DNA of 20,105 nucleotides from Chitinophagaceae bacterium (GCA_016787105.1 JAEUVI010000513.1:1-20105), one strand, 5' to 3'; positions 1-7,534 are shown, numbered from the stretch's first letter. Notes: generated from the letters alone by a model not told the origin. A program made the numbers and translations.

Positions 1-1
1 T

Positions 2-1117
2 GGAGGAAGAATTGTTGCCCAGGGAAAGCCTGCTGATTTATTAAAGTTGGATACTCTCACTTCCAGCTACCTGAACGGACATACAAAAATTGAAATACCA
101 AAAGAAAGAAGAAAGGGCAATGGAAAATTTCTTGAATTGAAAGGTGCCAAAGGAAATAACCTTAATAATGTGGATGTGAAATTTCCATTGGGGGAATTTA
201 TAGTGATAAGTGGTGTAAGCGGTAGCGGAAAGTCAACACTTATTAACGAAACATTGTACCCCTTGCTGGCAAAGCATGCATATGGTTCGAGGGTTACACC
301 GCTTGAGTACAAATCTATAAAGGGGTTGGAAAATATTGATAAGGTGATTGAAATTGATCAATCACCAATAGGCCGCACACCAAGGAGTAATCCTGCAACA
401 TATTGCGGGTTCTTTACAGAAATACGCACTTTGTTTGCTTCGGTACCTGAAGCGAAAATCCGTGGTTACAATGCAGGCCGTTTTTCATTCAATGTAAAAA
501 GCGGCCGCTGCGATGTGTGTGAAGGCGGCGGTATGCGTGTGATAGAAATGAATTTTTTACCGGATGTATATGTGCATTGTGAAAAGTGTAATGGCAAAAG
601 ATATAACCGGGAAACATTGGAGATACGATATAAAGGAAAATCTATTTCCGATGTATTGAATATGACAGTGGAAGAAGCTGTTGAGTTTTTTCAACCAGTG
701 CCTTACATATACAGGAAGATAAAAGTATTGGAAGAAGTTGGCCTGGGTTATATCACATTGGGCCAATCAGCGGTAACGCTTAGTGGCGGTGAAGCCCAGC
801 GTGTGAAATTATCAACTGAACTCGCAAAACGTGATACCGGTAAAACGTTTTATATTCTGGATGAACCGACTACGGGTTTGCATTTTGAAGATATCCGTCA
901 TTTACTGGATGTATTGAATAAATTAGTTGACAGGGGTAATACTGTATTAGTTATCGAGCATAATATGGATGTAATAAAAGTAGCGGATCATATTATTGAT
1001 ATAGGCCCAGAAGGAGGTGACGGGGGAGGACAGGTTTTATTTTCAGGGGTACCAGAAGATTTGATTAAAAATAAAGAAAGTCATACTGCTAAATTTTTAG
1101 CAGAAGAATTGAAGTAA
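2..1117 (+). CDS. uvrA: Excinuclease ABC subunit A, C-terminal part (5' end outside window)
   Basis: UvrA is the damage-recognition ATPase of bacterial nucleotide excision repair; it dimerises and loads UvrB on damaged DNA. The frame is open from base 2, so the gene begins to the left of the window and about 371 C-terminal residues are present; the first in-window start-like TTG (47) is internal. Visible features of the second ABC module are a Walker A GVSGSGKST (nt 212-238), the UvrA-specific motif GRTPRSNPATYCG, a four-cysteine zinc module (CDVC, then CEKC about 20 residues on), the ABC signature LSGGEAQRV near nt 782, and Walker B ILDEPTTGLH near nt 853 followed by VIEHN. The ending GPEGGDGGG and a short tail are normal for the family. 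A nucleotidase gene follows after 4 nt, so the two are probably co-transcribed. The family call is certain. Whether this is the main UvrA or a second paralogue cannot be judged from half a protein. Confidence 0.97.
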   Translation, partial: GGRIVAQGKPADLLKLDTLTSSYLNGHTKIEIPKERRKGNGKFLELKGAKGNNLNNVDVKFPLGEFIVISGVSGSGKSTLINETLYPLLAKHAYGSRVTPLEYKSIKGLENIDKVIEIDQSPIGRTPRSNPATYCGFFTEIRTLFASVPEAKIRGYNAGRFSFNVKSGRCDVCEGGGMRVIEMNFLPDVYVHCEKCNGKRYNRETLEIRYKGKSISDVLNMTVEEAVEFFQPVPYIYRKIKVLEEVGLGYITLGQSAVTLSGGEAQRVKLSTELAKRDTGKTFYILDEPTTGLHFEDIRHLLDVLNKLVDRGNTVLVIEHNMDVIKVADHIIDIGPEGGDGGGQVLFSGVPEDLIKNKESHTAKFLAEELK

Positions 1118-1121
1118 GCAT

Positions 1122-1646
1122 ATGAAATCTATTATTATCGACATGGATGAAGTGATGGCGGATACGATGGGGGGAATGATCAATTTATATAAGACAAAGT
1201 ACGACGGCGAAATAAAATATGACCTGATGAGAGGAGGATCGTGGATAAAAGGATTTCCGCCGGAGCACCAGTCTATGGTCCGGCAATGGCTTTTTGAACC
1301 AGGCTTCTTTCGCCATTTGCCTGTGATGAAAGATAGTATTGCAGTTATAAATGAATTGAACAAGAAATATAAAGTCTTTATCGTTTCTGCAGCTATTGAA
1401 TTTCCTAATTCACTACATGACAAATTATGCTGGTTAAATGACCATTTTCCTTTTCTGCCCTGGCAGCAAATAGTTTTCTGCGGTAGCAAATCAGTAGTAC
1501 ATGGCGATTACATGATAGATGATTTGGTAAGAAACCTCGAAACATTTAACGGGCATAAATATTTATATAGCGGTTATCACAATGCAGAGATTACAGGTTA
1601 TGATCGGCTGAACAACTGGCAGGAAGCTGCTGCAATATTTCTTTGA
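1122..1646 (+). CDS. 5'(3')-deoxyribonucleotidase-like HAD phosphatase
   Basis: A 174-residue protein resembling the NT5C/5'-nucleotidase C-type branch of the HAD superfamily, which dephosphorylates (deoxy)nucleoside monophosphates in the cytoplasm. HAD motif I is DMDEVMAD (residues 8-15), with the nucleophile Asp and the second Asp two residues later. Motif II is the Ser of FIVSAA (about 87-92). The motif III Lys is probably in GSKSVVHG, followed by motif IV YMIDD. The length matches small bacterial members. No signal peptide or membrane segment is seen. The ATG lies 4 nt after the uvrA stop, so it is probably the distal gene of a uvrA operon. A link to nucleotide salvage after repair synthesis is only inference. 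The family call is strong; the exact substrate is unknown. Confidence 0.88.
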   Translation: MKSIIIDMDEVMADTMGGMINLYKTKYDGEIKYDLMRGGSWIKGFPPEHQSMVRQWLFEPGFFRHLPVMKDSIAVINELNKKYKVFIVSAAIEFPNSLHDKLCWLNDHFPFLPWQQIVFCGSKSVVHGDYMIDDLVRNLETFNGHKYLYSGYHNAEITGYDRLNNWQEAAAIFL

Positions 1647-1707
1647 TAAGCAGCTTTGAGGTGTAGGCTGTCTTATATGGTACGGCCTTTAGTGCAGAAA
1701 GCTTTAT

Positions 1708-2322
1708 CTATTTAAGTTTTTGTTCTAAACGATTTAATAGATCTGAATTTTCTTTTATTGCATTTACCCTAGTTTCGTAGGATAGTATTGTATAGTAAAG
1801 AAAAAAATCATCCGAGGTCAATTTTTCATCAACAATTTTTTTCTTCCAATTTTCAGGAAGCCGCGTTTTATTTTTTTGCAAAATTTCATTTGCCGTAGTC
1901 ACACTCAACCACTCAGGCAAAGCATTAATGTCTAAAGTGCTTTGAAAAATAGTTCTTTTCTTTATTTCTTTTTGGCCAGACTTGCCAATTTTAAAACTGA
2001 GTACAAGCCCGGACAAGATTATTAAACCTGAACCTATTGCCGGAAGGTATGCTAAATATGAATTACCATCTTTTTCTGAAAATGTTGGGCCCAATCCGAT
2101 CATGCCTACAAAAAATAAAATACCTGCAGCTACTAAAGCAAGGGGAGTATAATAGTTTTTTAAAGACGTTTTATTTAATGGAATTTCAATAGTTTCTTTT
2201 GTATTCAGATCTATGAAATAGGATTTCAAGGGGATCAGGAATAGAAAAAAAGATGTTTCAATATATTGATTGGAATAAGAGAAAACCTTTCCTAATCTTT
2301 TTGGTCTGAATAAGCCTATCAT
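1708..2322 (-). CDS. Two-helix membrane protein of unknown function
   Basis: I do not recognise this 204-residue protein. It has a soluble N-terminal part rich in beta-prone residues (about 1-57), two strongly hydrophobic segments (about 58-79 and 89-111) joined by a short polar loop, then a basic stretch (KIGKSGQKEIKKR) and a charged, probably helical C-terminal region (about 130-204). This suggests an inner-membrane helical hairpin with cytoplasmic N- and C-terminal domains. The start is ATG. The gene converges on the nucleotidase gene, 61 nt away, and its upstream side holds the structured intergenic element at 2330-2449. No catalytic motif is visible. Confidence 0.7.
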   Translation of the reverse strand: MIGLFRPKRLGKVFSYSNQYIETSFFLFLIPLKSYFIDLNTKETIEIPLNKTSLKNYYTPLALVAAGILFFVGMIGLGPTFSEKDGNSYLAYLPAIGSGLIILSGLVLSFKIGKSGQKEIKKRTIFQSTLDINALPEWLSVTTANEILQKNKTRLPENWKKKIVDEKLTSDDFFLYYTILSYETRVNAIKENSDLLNRLEQKLK

Positions 2323-2329
2323 AAATTAA

Positions 2330-2449
2330 GGTTATGGTGGTGGTGAAATGGTGGCTCTGGCCTGTAAAAGGGAAGTCCGTAAAGTCCCGCAGTGCGGCAG
2401 GGAGTGATTGGGAAAATCTTTTACATTCATAACCAGAACCGGCCTGGTT
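2330..2449. other. Nested stem-loop element in gene-poor gap (candidate structured RNA or repeat)
   Basis: The gap 2323-2689 contains no convincing gene. Its left part folds into nested perfect stems: GGTTATG (2330-2336) pairs with CATAACC (2428-2434), and inside it TGTAAAAG (2363-2370) pairs with CTTTTACA (2418-2425). Within these, CCGC-AGT-GCGG (2387-2397) forms a small GC hairpin. Next to them AACCAG (2431-2436) can pair with CTGGTT (2444-2449), competing with the outer stem. The element is GC-richer than its surroundings and lies just upstream of the minus-strand gene starting at 2322, so it could be a leader, an independent small RNA or an interspersed repeat. The rest of the gap (2450-2689) shows nothing I can name. 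Confidence 0.35.
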
Positions 2450-2689
2450 GTTTCATGCGGATATCAGACTTTGGCAATTTCCCTGCGCCCAACGGGTTCT
2501 TAGTTATGGCTATGAAAAGAACTGCGTTTGATGCTGATCCGGTAAGTGTTGGTAGAAAGTATTTAATAAAATTTTATACTAATGAGAGTACCAATAGAGA
2601 ACGGATTAGGTTTTATCAACCAGGTATCAGATTTTATTAAGCTTTCTACCCTTACCGGAGCAGCACGGAAATTATTTATATAAAGAACT

Positions 2690-3100
2690 TTAGTCTATTA
2701 CTATTTTTCCGAAATCAATTTCTTCATCACCTGCAAAAGCATTATAGGTATAAGCTCCTTTTTCAAGATTGGTGATTATTTTTTTCTCTCTTGATTTCAG
2801 TTTGTAATTGATAACCATGGTGCCATCAATTCCGAATACATAGAAGTCAACGGTTTTGCCAGCGAGGTCTTTTACCGCGATGCGAACTGTTTGAGTTTCG
2901 GGATTGTGTACCACTTTCAACAGATTTTTTCTTTCTTTAAAGGAATTTTTTTCTGCGATGTGTTTACGTTCTACAGACTTTTGTTTCATGGGCACGTATG
3001 CCTCATCAAAGGTGGAGTGAGAAGATGACAATACAAGTCCTGCTATACCAGTAAGCAGGTAATTGTGCGGGTACTTACCGCGTAATCGTTTTTGTTTCAT
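2690..3100 (-). CDS. Small exported protein with T9SS-type C-terminal-domain-like fold
   Basis: A 136-residue protein. The N-terminus is basic (MKQKRLRGK) followed by a short hydrophobic stretch (LLTGIAGLVLSSS, about 15-27), a weak signal-peptide candidate. The middle is a charged linker. The last ~75 residues resemble the beta-sandwich sorting domain of type IX secretion cargo: a core TVRIAVKDLAGKTVDFYVFG, then LEKGAYTYNAFAG and the terminal strand FGKIVID. The usual cargo domain in front of such a tail is absent, so this is either a minimal exported protein or a domain used differently. It follows the outer-membrane barrel gene by 37 nt on the same strand; the gap contains an AT-rich hairpin (3113-3119 with 3129-3135). 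The fold call rests on pattern resemblance only. Confidence 0.6.
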   Translation of the reverse strand: MKQKRLRGKYPHNYLLTGIAGLVLSSSHSTFDEAYVPMKQKSVERKHIAEKNSFKERKNLLKVVHNPETQTVRIAVKDLAGKTVDFYVFGIDGTMVINYKLKSREKKIITNLEKGAYTYNAFAGDEEIDFGKIVID

Positions 3101-3137
3101 AAGGTTTGGATTTTATTACAGCTAAAATGTAATAAGC

Positions 3138-4103
3138 TTAATAATATACAGGGCAACGAAGCTGACGCAGTTGCGGGTTCCATTGGCCCAATCTCCAGCC
3201 AATTTTAATCAGCGTAGAGAAATATGAGTCGTTCTCAGTTGGATCGCCACGTTGCTGATTTATTGTTGGCCTTGTGATTGTAGGGTTATAAAAACGTTCA
3301 CGATACATCATCTGTCTTGCTATTGTAGCCTGGCTGGAAGAGAGATATGTATCAAACAATGCAGGATCAATGTATGTTTTACTCACATCATCTAAATAGT
3401 CTGTAAATGTTTTCCGGTGTAGCACCTCGAGTCCTACATAGAGGTTTTCTTTTACATAATATTTAAAGCCAAAGCCCATCGGTATTTCAAATGCGGTAAG
3501 CTTATAAGGTTTGCGATCCGGGTATTCTGCCATGCCCTGGCCTTCTAACCGTAACGGTTGCAATTCTACCCATGCAGCGCCGTTAGGTCCGTAATATTTT
3601 GATTTCGGATTAAACTTAAATGCGCCAAAACCAATTAACCCATAAGGACGGAATTTACCTTTCAGGCCATCGCTGTTTTCGAAGAAAACAGTTGGATATA
3701 TTTCTAATGCGGCATATCCTTCCAGTATTTTAGAGCGGAAGTTTAAGTTTCTTTGTTTGCGGTCATGTTCCCAGCCACCTTTATCATTAATGATGCTGTC
3801 ATTAGCTTCGATGGTTCCGTAGTTTACAGCTAAGCGAACTCCAATCCATTCTGCAGGATAGTAAGTACCGTAAATACCTCCCATGAATTTTGTGTAAGGG
3901 AAATTAACGTCCTTCACGAATGTTTTACCTATTCCCCTGTTTCCCCCCAGGTCGCCCAGGAAGAAAGAAGGACCTAAAGCAAGACCCACTTCAAGCTGTG
4001 AGTTTCTTCCAAAACTTAATGATTGTGAAAAGGCTGTTGAGAAGGAAATAAGTAATGCAGCTATTAATACGAAAGTTCGCATTACCCGTACAATTATTCT
4101 CAT
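3138..4103 (-). CDS. Outer-membrane beta-barrel protein (DUF6089-like)
   Basis: A 321-residue exported protein. A signal peptide is clear: hydrophobic FVLIAALLISFSTAFS with likely cleavage before QS at about residue 27. The start at 4103 gives seven extra residues; the in-frame ATG at 4082 (MRTFVLIAALL) gives a more typical signal peptide and may be the true start. The mature part alternates polar and aromatic residues as in membrane beta-strands, starts with LEVGLALGPSFFLGDLGG, and contains YGLIGFGAFKFNP and IPMGFGFKYYVKENLYVGLEV, typical of Bacteroidetes barrels annotated as DUF6089 or outer-membrane beta-barrel proteins. The C-terminus ends in aromatic residues (VYY). It probably sits in the outer membrane; function unknown. 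A good promoter candidate lies upstream at 4142-4173. Confidence 0.8.
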   Translation of the reverse strand: MRIIVRVMRTFVLIAALLISFSTAFSQSLSFGRNSQLEVGLALGPSFFLGDLGGNRGIGKTFVKDVNFPYTKFMGGIYGTYYPAEWIGVRLAVNYGTIEANDSIINDKGGWEHDRKQRNLNFRSKILEGYAALEIYPTVFFENSDGLKGKFRPYGLIGFGAFKFNPKSKYYGPNGAAWVELQPLRLEGQGMAEYPDRKPYKLTAFEIPMGFGFKYYVKENLYVGLEVLHRKTFTDYLDDVSKTYIDPALFDTYLSSSQATIARQMMYRERFYNPTITRPTINQQRGDPTENDSYFSTLIKIGWRLGQWNPQLRQLRCPVYY

Positions 4104-4141
4104 AGTATCAGATTTTCTGGTTTTCTATTGGATTTAAAGCG

Positions 4142-4173
4142 TAAACTTATACTAATGTATATTAGAACGCAAG
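4142..4173 (-). promoter_or_regulatory. Bacteroidetes-type promoter of the outer-membrane barrel gene
   Basis: On the minus strand, TAAGTTTA (4149-4142) matches the -7 consensus TANNTTTG at all but its last base, and CTTG (4173-4170) sits 20 nt upstream as a -33 element. The predicted start of transcription is about 30 nt before the ATG at 4103. Two small palindromes overlap it: CTAAT-GTAT-ATTAG (4152-4165) in the spacer and CGCA-AG-TGCG (4168-4177) over the -33 box; either could be an operator. Confidence 0.45.
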
Positions 4174-4218
4174 TGCGTGGTTATTATTTTTTAATGTTTA
4201 TTAGTAAAGGAAGTTTTT

Positions 4219-4689
4219 TTACGTGGTAGATTTACTAGGCAGTTTATTTCTTGTCATTTCAATATGTTCTATCCCGTCTTCCACGTATATATCACTGCTT
4301 TGTATAAAGCCGAATGATTCATAAAATTTTTTAAGATACAACTGAGCACCAATACGAATTGATTTGTCTACATAGAGTTTCTCTGTTTCAATGATTGATT
4401 GTTGCATCAGCAACCTGCCTAACCCGCCCTTTCTTGCGGCAGGTGAAGTAACTACACGGCCTATGGATGGAAATTCATATGATATACCGGGCGGAACGAT
4501 CCGGGTATAAGCGACGAGCCGGTCATTCTGCCAACCCATCAGGTGGTGGCATTTCAGATCTTTATTGTCCGCATCCTGGAAAGGACAATTTTGTTCTACA
4601 ACAAAAACCTCCATCCGTAACTGAAGTATTTTATATAGCTCCTGCAGGGATAATTCATCAAATGGTTTCATTGACCAGGTAATATTCAT
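4219..4689 (-). CDS. elaA: ElaA-family GNAT N-acetyltransferase
   Basis: A 156-residue acetyltransferase of the ElaA branch of the GNAT superfamily, a cytoplasmic enzyme transferring acetyl from acetyl-CoA to an unidentified amine. The start at 4689 (MNITWSMKPFDEL) is preferred over a more distal in-frame ATG at 4743, because it aligns with the usual ElaA N-terminus and leaves room for a promoter. ElaA hallmarks are LQLRMEVFVVEQNCPFQDAD (22-41), GRVVTSPAARKGGLGRLLM (acetyl-CoA loop, about 77-95), GAQLYLKKFYESFGF and the ending EDGIEHIEM. The gene is divergent from the PhyH-type dioxygenase gene with 76 nt between. Family assignment is firm; the physiological substrate is unknown. Confidence 0.9.
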   Translation of the reverse strand: MNITWSMKPFDELSLQELYKILQLRMEVFVVEQNCPFQDADNKDLKCHHLMGWQNDRLVAYTRIVPPGISYEFPSIGRVVTSPAARKGGLGRLLMQQSIIETEKLYVDKSIRIGAQLYLKKFYESFGFIQSSDIYVEDGIEHIEMTRNKLPSKSTT

Positions 4690-4717
4690 ACATTTCTTAT
4701 TTAAAAGGGATAGGCGT

Positions 4718-4751
4718 TTTGCGCAAATAAAAGTAATTACCACTAACTTTA
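4718..4751 (+). promoter_or_regulatory. Weak promoter candidate for the PhyH-family gene
   Basis: TTTG (4718-4721) is followed after 22 nt by TAACTTTA (4744-4751), a 7-of-8 match to TANNTTTG, placing transcription start only a few bases before the ATG at 4766. The same short region must also hold the elaA promoter on the other strand, where TTTATTTG (7 of 8) is the best -7 candidate. Spacing is slightly long, so this is tentative. Confidence 0.3.
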
Positions 4752-4765
4752 ATCAAACTTTTTTT

Positions 4766-5653
4766 ATGGCTGCTCCTGATTTAAGTAAAGTACATGAACT
4801 GGTAAGTGATATGTTTCGCTGGCCTTCTTCCGAAGGGGAATGGGACCAGTACCGCTTATCAAAAGAACAGCTTGATTTTTTTCATGAAAATGGATATCTC
4901 GCGGGAGTAAAAATGCTGGATGAAAAGCAAATTGAAAGATTGCAGAATGAATTGGTAACACTTGCTGATACAAGTCTTTCGGGGCATGAGTTGTTTTATG
5001 AATTTCATTCTAATGAGTCAACGGACCCGTCTACTATACTTTTTCATGCATTAGGAGCATGGCGCATTACACCAGGGTTTCATGATGTGCTATGGAACCC
5101 GCGTTTTCTTGTTGCAGTAAGCCAGTTGCTCGGAGATAAATCTGTTCGGTTCTGGCATGATCAGCTTTTCTGGAAACCTGCAAAAACCGGTGGAGTAGTA
5201 GCATGGCACCAGGATTATTCTTACTGGACAAGGACTAAACCTATTGCACACCTTACCTGCTGGTGCGGCCTGGATAATGCAACTAAAGAAAATGGCTGTG
5301 TGCAATATATACCGGGAAGCCATCGCTGGGGGTTATTGCCAAAGACTGCATTGGCTGGTGATTTACATGGTATCAACGATTTTTTAGATGATAAGCAGAA
5401 AGAACAATTTGCAAATCCTCAATTTGCAGAAGTCAAAGCTGGAGAAGCGATCTTTCATCATCCGCTTACTTTGCATGGTTCTGGAGAAAATAAAAGCAGC
5501 AGGCCAAGGCGTGCTTTTGTGATCAATGTATTTGCAGATGGTGTAAACTCCGATACAGATGATGAATTGCTTGCGGGAGTGCCACCGGTTGCAAAAGGAA
5601 ATAAAATGGAAGGACAGTTTTTTCCGTTGCTGTACAACCCGGAAAATAATTAG
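4766..5653 (+). CDS. PhyH-family Fe(II)/2-oxoglutarate-dependent dioxygenase
   Basis: A 295-residue member of the phytanoyl-CoA dioxygenase family: cytoplasmic double-stranded beta-helix enzymes that hydroxylate small molecules using Fe(II), O2 and 2-oxoglutarate. The iron triad is visible as H148 and D150 (WHQDYSYW) plus the distal H237 (HHPLTLHGSG). The 2-oxoglutarate-binding Arg is in SRPRRAF (247-249). The motif GCVQYIPGSHRWG (178-189) is also typical, and length is normal. The N-terminus (LSKEQLDFFHENGYL) matches the family start, and the ATG at 4766 is the only good start. The gene stands alone on the plus strand between elaA and rarA, so context does not indicate the substrate. It is more like bacterial small-molecule hydroxylases than a true phytanoyl-CoA enzyme (inference). 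Confidence 0.9.
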   Translation: MAAPDLSKVHELVSDMFRWPSSEGEWDQYRLSKEQLDFFHENGYLAGVKMLDEKQIERLQNELVTLADTSLSGHELFYEFHSNESTDPSTILFHALGAWRITPGFHDVLWNPRFLVAVSQLLGDKSVRFWHDQLFWKPAKTGGVVAWHQDYSYWTRTKPIAHLTCWCGLDNATKENGCVQYIPGSHRWGLLPKTALAGDLHGINDFLDDKQKEQFANPQFAEVKAGEAIFHHPLTLHGSGENKSSRPRRAFVINVFADGVNSDTDDELLAGVPPVAKGNKMEGQFFPLLYNPENN

Positions 5654-5675
5654 CACCAGGTATTTTTAGCTTGCT

Positions 5676-6968
5676 TTAATAACCATACTTGTCTTTCCAT
5701 AAACTCTTTAAAAATTTACGGAGTTCTTCCTCCCTTGCATTTTTTCCGGGGTCATAAAATTTTTTGCCTGATATTTCCTTTGGCAAATACTCCTGTTCTG
5801 AAAAATTACCATCATAGCTGTGGGAGTATTGATATCCCTTTCCATAATCCATATTCTTCATCAGTTTTGTAGGAGCATTCCGGATATGCAATGGAACTGA
5901 TAAATCTCCGTGTTGCCTTACCGCTTCCATCGCACTGCCAATAGCTATTGTTGCAGAATTGCTTTTTGCGCTTGAAGCAAGATAAATGGCGCATTGAGAT
6001 AAGATTAAATTCGATTCAGGATAACCGATTTTATTTACCGCATCAAATGTAGCATTGGCCATTACTAACGCGGTGGGGTTCGCATTGCCGATATCCTCGC
6101 TGGCGAGTATCACCATCCTGCGTGCAATGAATTTTACATCTTCTCCTCCTTCTATCATTCGTGCAAGCCAATACACTGCTGCATTTGGATCGCTGCCCCG
6201 GACTGATTTGATAAATGCGGAAATAATATCGTAATGCTGTTCTCCTTTTTTGTCATAAAGTGCAATCCGCTTTTGGGCGATATCCATTACTTTTTCGTCT
6301 GTAATGACTATTGAAAGGCCTGGTTGTTTCGAACGGCTTGATCTGTCATCCAGGGCATCAACTACTATTTCCAAAAGGTTCAACAACTTTCTTGCATCAC
6401 CGCCAGAAATATTGATCAGCGCGGCGGTTTCTTTAAGTTCAATTTTTTTAGCGGATAAAAATTCATCCTTTTTAATAGCATGATTGAGTAATGCAATTAA
6501 ATCAGTTTCGTTTAATGGCTTTAATACATAAACCTGGCAGCGACTAAGCAAGGCGCTGTTGACTTCGAAAGAAGGGTTTTCTGTTGTAGCCCCAATTAAT
6601 GTAATAATTCCTTTTTCCACAGCGCCAAGCAATGCATCCTGCTGGCCTTTATTGAACCGGTGAATTTCATCTATGAATAAAACCGATCCATGTTTTGTTT
6701 TTGCCTGCTCAATTACTTCTCGTACATCCTTAACGCCTGCGCTTATTGCACTTAAGATGAAGAACGGAACATTGAGTGTGTGGGCAATGATATTTGCAAT
6801 GGTTGTCTTACCAGTACCTGGCGGTCCCCAGAGAATCATAGAAGGGATTTTGCCATGTTCAATTGCAGTTCTAAGGATAGAGCCTTTGCCTGTTAAATGC
6901 TGCTGACCAGCCAATTCCTCTAATGTATTAGGGCGTATTCGTTCTGCTAAAGGACTGTTTTGTATCAC
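5676..6968 (-). CDS. rarA: Replication-associated recombination protein A (AAA+ ATPase)
   Basis: RarA (MgsA) is a clamp-loader-like AAA+ ATPase acting at stalled replication forks. The 430-residue protein shows LAERIRPNTLEELAGQQHL at the N-terminus, Walker A GPPGTGKT (48-55), Walker B LFIDEIHRF (97-105), sensor 1 GATTENPSFEVN (126-137), and an arginine-finger region LLSRCQVY. The RarA C-terminal tetramerisation module follows: RGSDPNAAVYWLARMIEGG, ASEDIGNANP and the ending HIRNAPTKLMK ... YLP. Length is normal. The start is GTG at 6968; an ATG two bases upstream is out of frame and hits a stop at once (ATGTGA). It lies downstream of the membrane and transglutaminase genes on the same strand, but the ~130-nt gap leaves room for its own promoter, which I could not pin down. 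Confidence 0.96.
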   Translation of the reverse strand: MIQNSPLAERIRPNTLEELAGQQHLTGKGSILRTAIEHGKIPSMILWGPPGTGKTTIANIIAHTLNVPFFILSAISAGVKDVREVIEQAKTKHGSVLFIDEIHRFNKGQQDALLGAVEKGIITLIGATTENPSFEVNSALLSRCQVYVLKPLNETDLIALLNHAIKKDEFLSAKKIELKETAALINISGGDARKLLNLLEIVVDALDDRSSRSKQPGLSIVITDEKVMDIAQKRIALYDKKGEQHYDIISAFIKSVRGSDPNAAVYWLARMIEGGEDVKFIARRMVILASEDIGNANPTALVMANATFDAVNKIGYPESNLILSQCAIYLASSAKSNSATIAIGSAMEAVRQHGDLSVPLHIRNAPTKLMKNMDYGKGYQYSHSYDGNFSEQEYLPKEISGKKFYDPGKNAREEELRKFLKSLWKDKYGY

Positions 6969-7096
6969 ATATTAAAAATAGTCAAAATTGTTTTTCTATA
7001 CCTTTTCACCAATGGAATCAATTTCATCAAACACGGTAATTTTTTTACGATTTTTAGCTGATAAAAGATGGAAAGACAAGATTAAATCGATGATGG

Positions 7097-7510
7097 TCAG
7101 AAAAGCCAGGCAAAGGAAAAAAACATAGACATAAAAACAGGGGCTTTAAATAGCTCAAAGCTGAAGTCATATTTTTCAAAAATCGAATCAAAAATAGTTA
7201 TGACATAGAGAAAAATATATAAACAGCTGATTGCTACAGTCACGTTTAGGGTATAAACAGTGCCTTCCTTTATTATAGACTGTTTCTTATGTGACAACTG
7301 AACTGATACTATTCGAAGGCAATAAATTGTGCGGATTATAATATAAATACCAACCAGTGTCAATATAATATTAAACGAGTTGGCTGGTATCCGCAAAACG
7401 ATTGCCCCATACCAGAAAAAAATAAGAGCTAATCCTGCAAGTGTAATATTTGCAAATAACAAAAATCTATAAAGCTTCCATTTGTAGAGTATGCGGCTAT
7501 CGGTTGTCAA
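7097..7510 (-). CDS. Multi-pass membrane protein, probably frameshifted at its C-terminus
   Basis: I do not recognise this 137-residue protein. It has about four hydrophobic helices (roughly 14-38, 46-66, 88-108 and the last 15 residues). Two oddities suggest damage or a sequence error. First, no ATG opens this frame: the only usable start is TTG at 7510, while an ATG at 7517 is one base out of frame and stops after six codons. Second, the frame stops in the middle of the last helix (MFFSFAWLF), yet the -1 frame just beyond continues the helix and a charged tail for 34 codons (7100 down to 6996: LTIIDLILSFHLLSAKN then a basic/acidic end and TAG). The intact gene therefore probably spans 6996 to about 7517. 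It follows the transglutaminase gene by 24 nt, so may be the last gene of that cluster. Confidence 0.55.
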   Translation of the reverse strand: MTTDSRILYKWKLYRFLLFANITLAGLALIFFWYGAIVLRIPANSFNIILTLVGIYIIIRTIYCLRIVSVQLSHKKQSIIKEGTVYTLNVTVAISCLYIFLYVITIFDSIFEKYDFSFELFKAPVFMSMFFSFAWLF

Positions 7511-7534
7511 TCGGCATCTGTTTATTTGAATAGA

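Noticed and set aside
1651..1703. Terminator between the convergent nucleotidase and membrane genes (AGCTTT with AAAGCT)
   Set aside because: Only 6 bp with a 39-nt loop and no T-tract.
2363..2415. Resemblance to a cobalamin riboswitch or RNase P core (AAAAGGGAAGTCCG, CCCGCAGTGCGG)
   Set aside because: The conserved B12-box order is wrong, no cobalamin gene follows, and an RNase P RNA would need about 300 nt of further conserved structure.
2392..2640. 82-codon plus-strand ORF starting with GTG
   Set aside because: It begins inside the stem-loop element, has no recognisable domain or ribosome-binding site, and its composition is unlike the neighbouring genes.
4690..4743. Longer ElaA start at ATG 4743
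   Set aside because: The extra 18 residues do not fit the family and would cover the divergent promoter region.
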